Assembly (NCBI RefSeq): GCF_004208415.1 | Contig: NZ_CP035758.1 | Location: forward strand, 5,208,001-5,272,000 | Direction: 5' to 3' | DNA length: 64,000 nt | Source: Ktedonosporobacter rubrisoli | GTDB lineage: Bacteria > Chloroflexota > Ktedonobacteria > Ktedonobacterales > Ktedonobacteraceae | Part shown: positions 62,421-64,000 of the stretch, in pieces | Numbering within the stretch: position 1 is the stretch's first letter | Layout: each line of letters opens with the position of its first letter | Translations under genes and position numbers: made by a program | Notes under the pieces: model-generated | What the model was told of the DNA's origin: nothing | The model's input: the letters and a program-made list of their open reading frames with translations, nothing else | Databases searched by the model: none

Positions 62421-62906
62421 ATGACGATGCAGAGTCCACAGGACCTTTTTCTCTACAATCTCGGCAGTATGTACGACGTAGAGCAGAAACTGGCTCAGGT
62501 ACTGCCCGTACTGGCTAATGAATGTCAGAATCCCCAGGTCAAAGATGCTTTCTTACAGCATGAACAGCAGACGCGACAGCATGTGCGCAATATTGAGCAG
62601 TGTTTCCAGATTCTTGGCCGTCAGCCGCAGTCGATGGATAATCAGGCAGTTACCGGTCTCAAGCAGGATCACGATACTTTTGTCCAGCAACGCCCCCAGC
62701 AGGACGTGCTCACCATGTTTGATCTGAACGCGGGATATCAGAGCGAATTCCTTGAAGTGGCCAACTACAACGCCTTAATTGAGGCTGCTAATAATATGGG
62801 GATGCAACAGTGTATTCCATTGCTGCAGCAGAACCTGCAACAGGATCAAGAAGCCGCTAAGAAATTGGGCATACTCATTCATCAGCTCGGACAAAAGAAA
62901 GCCTGA
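62421..62906 (+). CDS. DUF892/YciE-like ferritin-fold protein
   Basis: 161 residues, four-helix ferritin-like. LFLYNLGSMYDVEQKLAQVL (about 9-28) and AFLQHEQQTRQHVRNIEQCF (about 43-62) contain the E/D and H residues in the places of the YciE metal ligands. Gln content is very high at the C-terminal end. Such proteins appear in stress responses. GAAAGGACAG is placed upstream of the ATG. A hairpin terminator follows. Confidence 0.82.
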   Translation: MTMQSPQDLFLYNLGSMYDVEQKLAQVLPVLANECQNPQVKDAFLQHEQQTRQHVRNIEQCFQILGRQPQSMDNQAVTGLKQDHDTFVQQRPQQDVLTMFDLNAGYQSEFLEVANYNALIEAANNMGMQQCIPLLQQNLQQDQEAAKKLGILIHQLGQKKA

Positions 62907-62914
62907 TACACAAA

Positions 62915-62941
62915 CAGGAGGGGCGGCGCGCTCCTCCTGTA
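62915..62941 (+). terminator. Terminator after the DUF892 gene
   Basis: ACAGGAGG (62915-62922) pairs with CCTCCTGT (62934-62941), an 8-bp stem with a GC-rich loop, followed by a weak T-containing tail, between convergent genes. Confidence 0.5.
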
Positions 62942-63021
62942 CTCTATTCGTTTCATCCATATTCCACATCTCTCATTAAGCATCCCCAAGCTCTATGCCT
63001 TCCCCAGCTCAGGCTACTTAC

Positions 63022-63645
63022 TCAAGCCAATGAGGTCATGCGCCTGCGCGCCTCATCCACGGTCATTGGCACATTGAAAATCGGCGAGCCTGGCTGCTGA
63101 CGACGCCCACCCTCGGCCAGAAAGCCTGAGTCGACTGCGGCATAACCAACCTCCTCAATCAGGCGCGCGACAACTTCTTTGGCCTGCGAGTCATCGCCAG
63201 CCAAGAAAAGGACGAGGCGATCCTCATGAGAAGAACGGCCCCCATCTCTTAGCGTCTGAAAGTTCAGCGTATTGAAAGCCTTTACCAGCCGAGCTTCAGG
63301 AACGATCTTAGATATCTCCTGACTTGAAGTGCTCGCCCCCAGATTCACTATTTTGCCATTCTCATCAAAAGGATTGATCGCATCGATAACAATTCTATTG
63401 GCAAAAAGCTGGGAATTGGGTAGATCATGGCGCCTGGACCAGGGAATAGCCAGCACAACAATATCTCCGAATGTCACAGCCTCCCCCGAGGTCCTCGCCT
63501 CAACTCCATGTCCTACTTCCGCGACAACAGGGGCAAGAGCCTGCGGATCTCCCGAATGAGAAACAACTACATGATGGCCTGCCTGGGCAAAGAGCTTTGC
63601 AACGGAAGAGCCGATACGGCCAGCCCCAACAATACCTATATTCAT
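63022..63645 (-). CDS. NADP-dependent F420 reductase-like oxidoreductase
   Basis: 207 residues. The N-terminal Rossmann motif IGIVGAGRIGSSVAKLFAQA (about 3-22) is followed by VSHSGDPQAL, a Ser-x-Ser that fits NADP, then IVVLAIPWS and VIDAINPFDENG. EARLVKAFNTLNF (about 110-122) is typical of the F420-dependent NADP reductase / NAD-binding YadZ-like family, which uses F420 or other electron donors. The start at 63645 matches the conserved N-terminus and has AGGAAAG. A longer frame to 63711 is not supported. Confidence 0.82.
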   Translation of the reverse strand: MNIGIVGAGRIGSSVAKLFAQAGHHVVVSHSGDPQALAPVVAEVGHGVEARTSGEAVTFGDIVVLAIPWSRRHDLPNSQLFANRIVIDAINPFDENGKIVNLGASTSSQEISKIVPEARLVKAFNTLNFQTLRDGGRSSHEDRLVLFLAGDDSQAKEVVARLIEEVGYAAVDSGFLAEGGRRQQPGSPIFNVPMTVDEARRRMTSLA

Positions 63646-63936
63646 ATTTCTCTTTCCTCTCTCAACTACTCGAAAAGTACCATACCATTGAAACAACACG
63701 CCTCTAAGCACAGAAAAGTTACGTCACACACCTCCACCATTGCCCCTGGCGCCCTAACAATGCTTCAAGGTTGAAACATTCAGCATAAGCTCTGCGTGCT
63801 ATATGCATAAAACAGCTGCTCCTTGGAGCCAGGAACCATATACCCAAAGGCAGATAAGCAGGCCAAGGGCTTATGAACAAGCAAATGAACAGCTATTCAG
63901 CAAAAGAGAGCCATACTATAGAGAGGTGATATAGAG

Positions 63937-64000
63937 ATGTCAAAACTACCACTCATAGAGCCAGATATGAACCTATCGAATATCGTCAATGAATTGACAA
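63937..64000 (+). CDS. Start of an unidentified gene (3' end outside window)
   Basis: ATG at 63937 with GAGAGGTG 8 bases upstream and an open frame to the window edge (21 codons, MSKLPLIEPDMNLSNIVNEL). The start site is good, but the product cannot be identified from this length. Confidence 0.5.
   Translation, partial: MSKLPLIEPDMNLSNIVNELT

Overview
The window looks like a chromosomal segment of a soil-type Ktedonobacteria bacterium (Chloroflexota). This is inference: there is no rRNA here. The support is the mix of APC transporters, lipoprotein solute-binding proteins, TetR and DeoR regulators, long intergenic gaps, and an IscB/omega-RNA element of a kind known to be abundant in Ktedonobacter. 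Genes occur on both strands in short operons, and no tRNA or CRISPR array was seen.

Layout. 1-3.4 kb: a truncated STAND-type ATPase preceded by a ClpB-like protein whose ATPase motifs have all decayed. 3.7-7.9 kb: an ion transporter, an APC permease and a small Q/P-rich membrane protein. 8.1-12.9 kb: an operon with a long structured leader encoding an amidohydrolase, a Rieske ferredoxin and an SsuABC/TauABC-type importer. 12.9-15.0 kb: an RpiB / TIM-like / DeoR operon that may act on tetrose phosphates.

15.6-27.6 kb is the centre of interest: a minus-strand type III (III-D-like) CRISPR effector operon. It encodes Cas10 with GGDD but no HD domain, four Cas7-type RAMPs, Csx10, two paralogous small subunits, a Csx19-like protein and, last, a protein with two CARF domains flanking a RelE-like middle. 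Cas10 would make cyclic oligoadenylate when target RNA is bound, and the tandem-CARF protein would sense it. An IscB nuclease gene with its presumed omega RNA is inserted between two of the cas genes. Both iscB and the following cas7 are frameshifted at runs of five G, and one more G in each run restores the full reading frame. No cas1, cas2, cas6 or array is visible.

28.5-37 kb: a hypothetical protein, an MgtC-like membrane protein, an erythromycin-esterase-like / alpha-beta hydrolase / phosphoribosyltransferase trio, an MBL hydrolase and a TetR regulator sharing CAAGCAA palindromes, and an orphan Tat lipoprotein. 37-42.5 kb: a methyltransferase, a duplicated HTH gene pair with a duplicated promoter, and an APC transporter / small membrane protein / universal stress protein operon. 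43-50 kb: an oligopeptide-type binding lipoprotein and a GH15 / SRPBCC / alcohol dehydrogenase / SDR operon. 50-59 kb: an oxidase operon with a ThDP pyruvate-oxidase-like enzyme, a GlcD-GlcF-type fusion, a repeated membrane protein, and a gluconate-dehydrogenase-type subunit 3 with a GMC flavoprotein. 59-64 kb: a TetR regulator, a CLC channel with CBS domains, a ferritin-like DUF892 protein, an F420-reductase-like protein and the start of one more gene.
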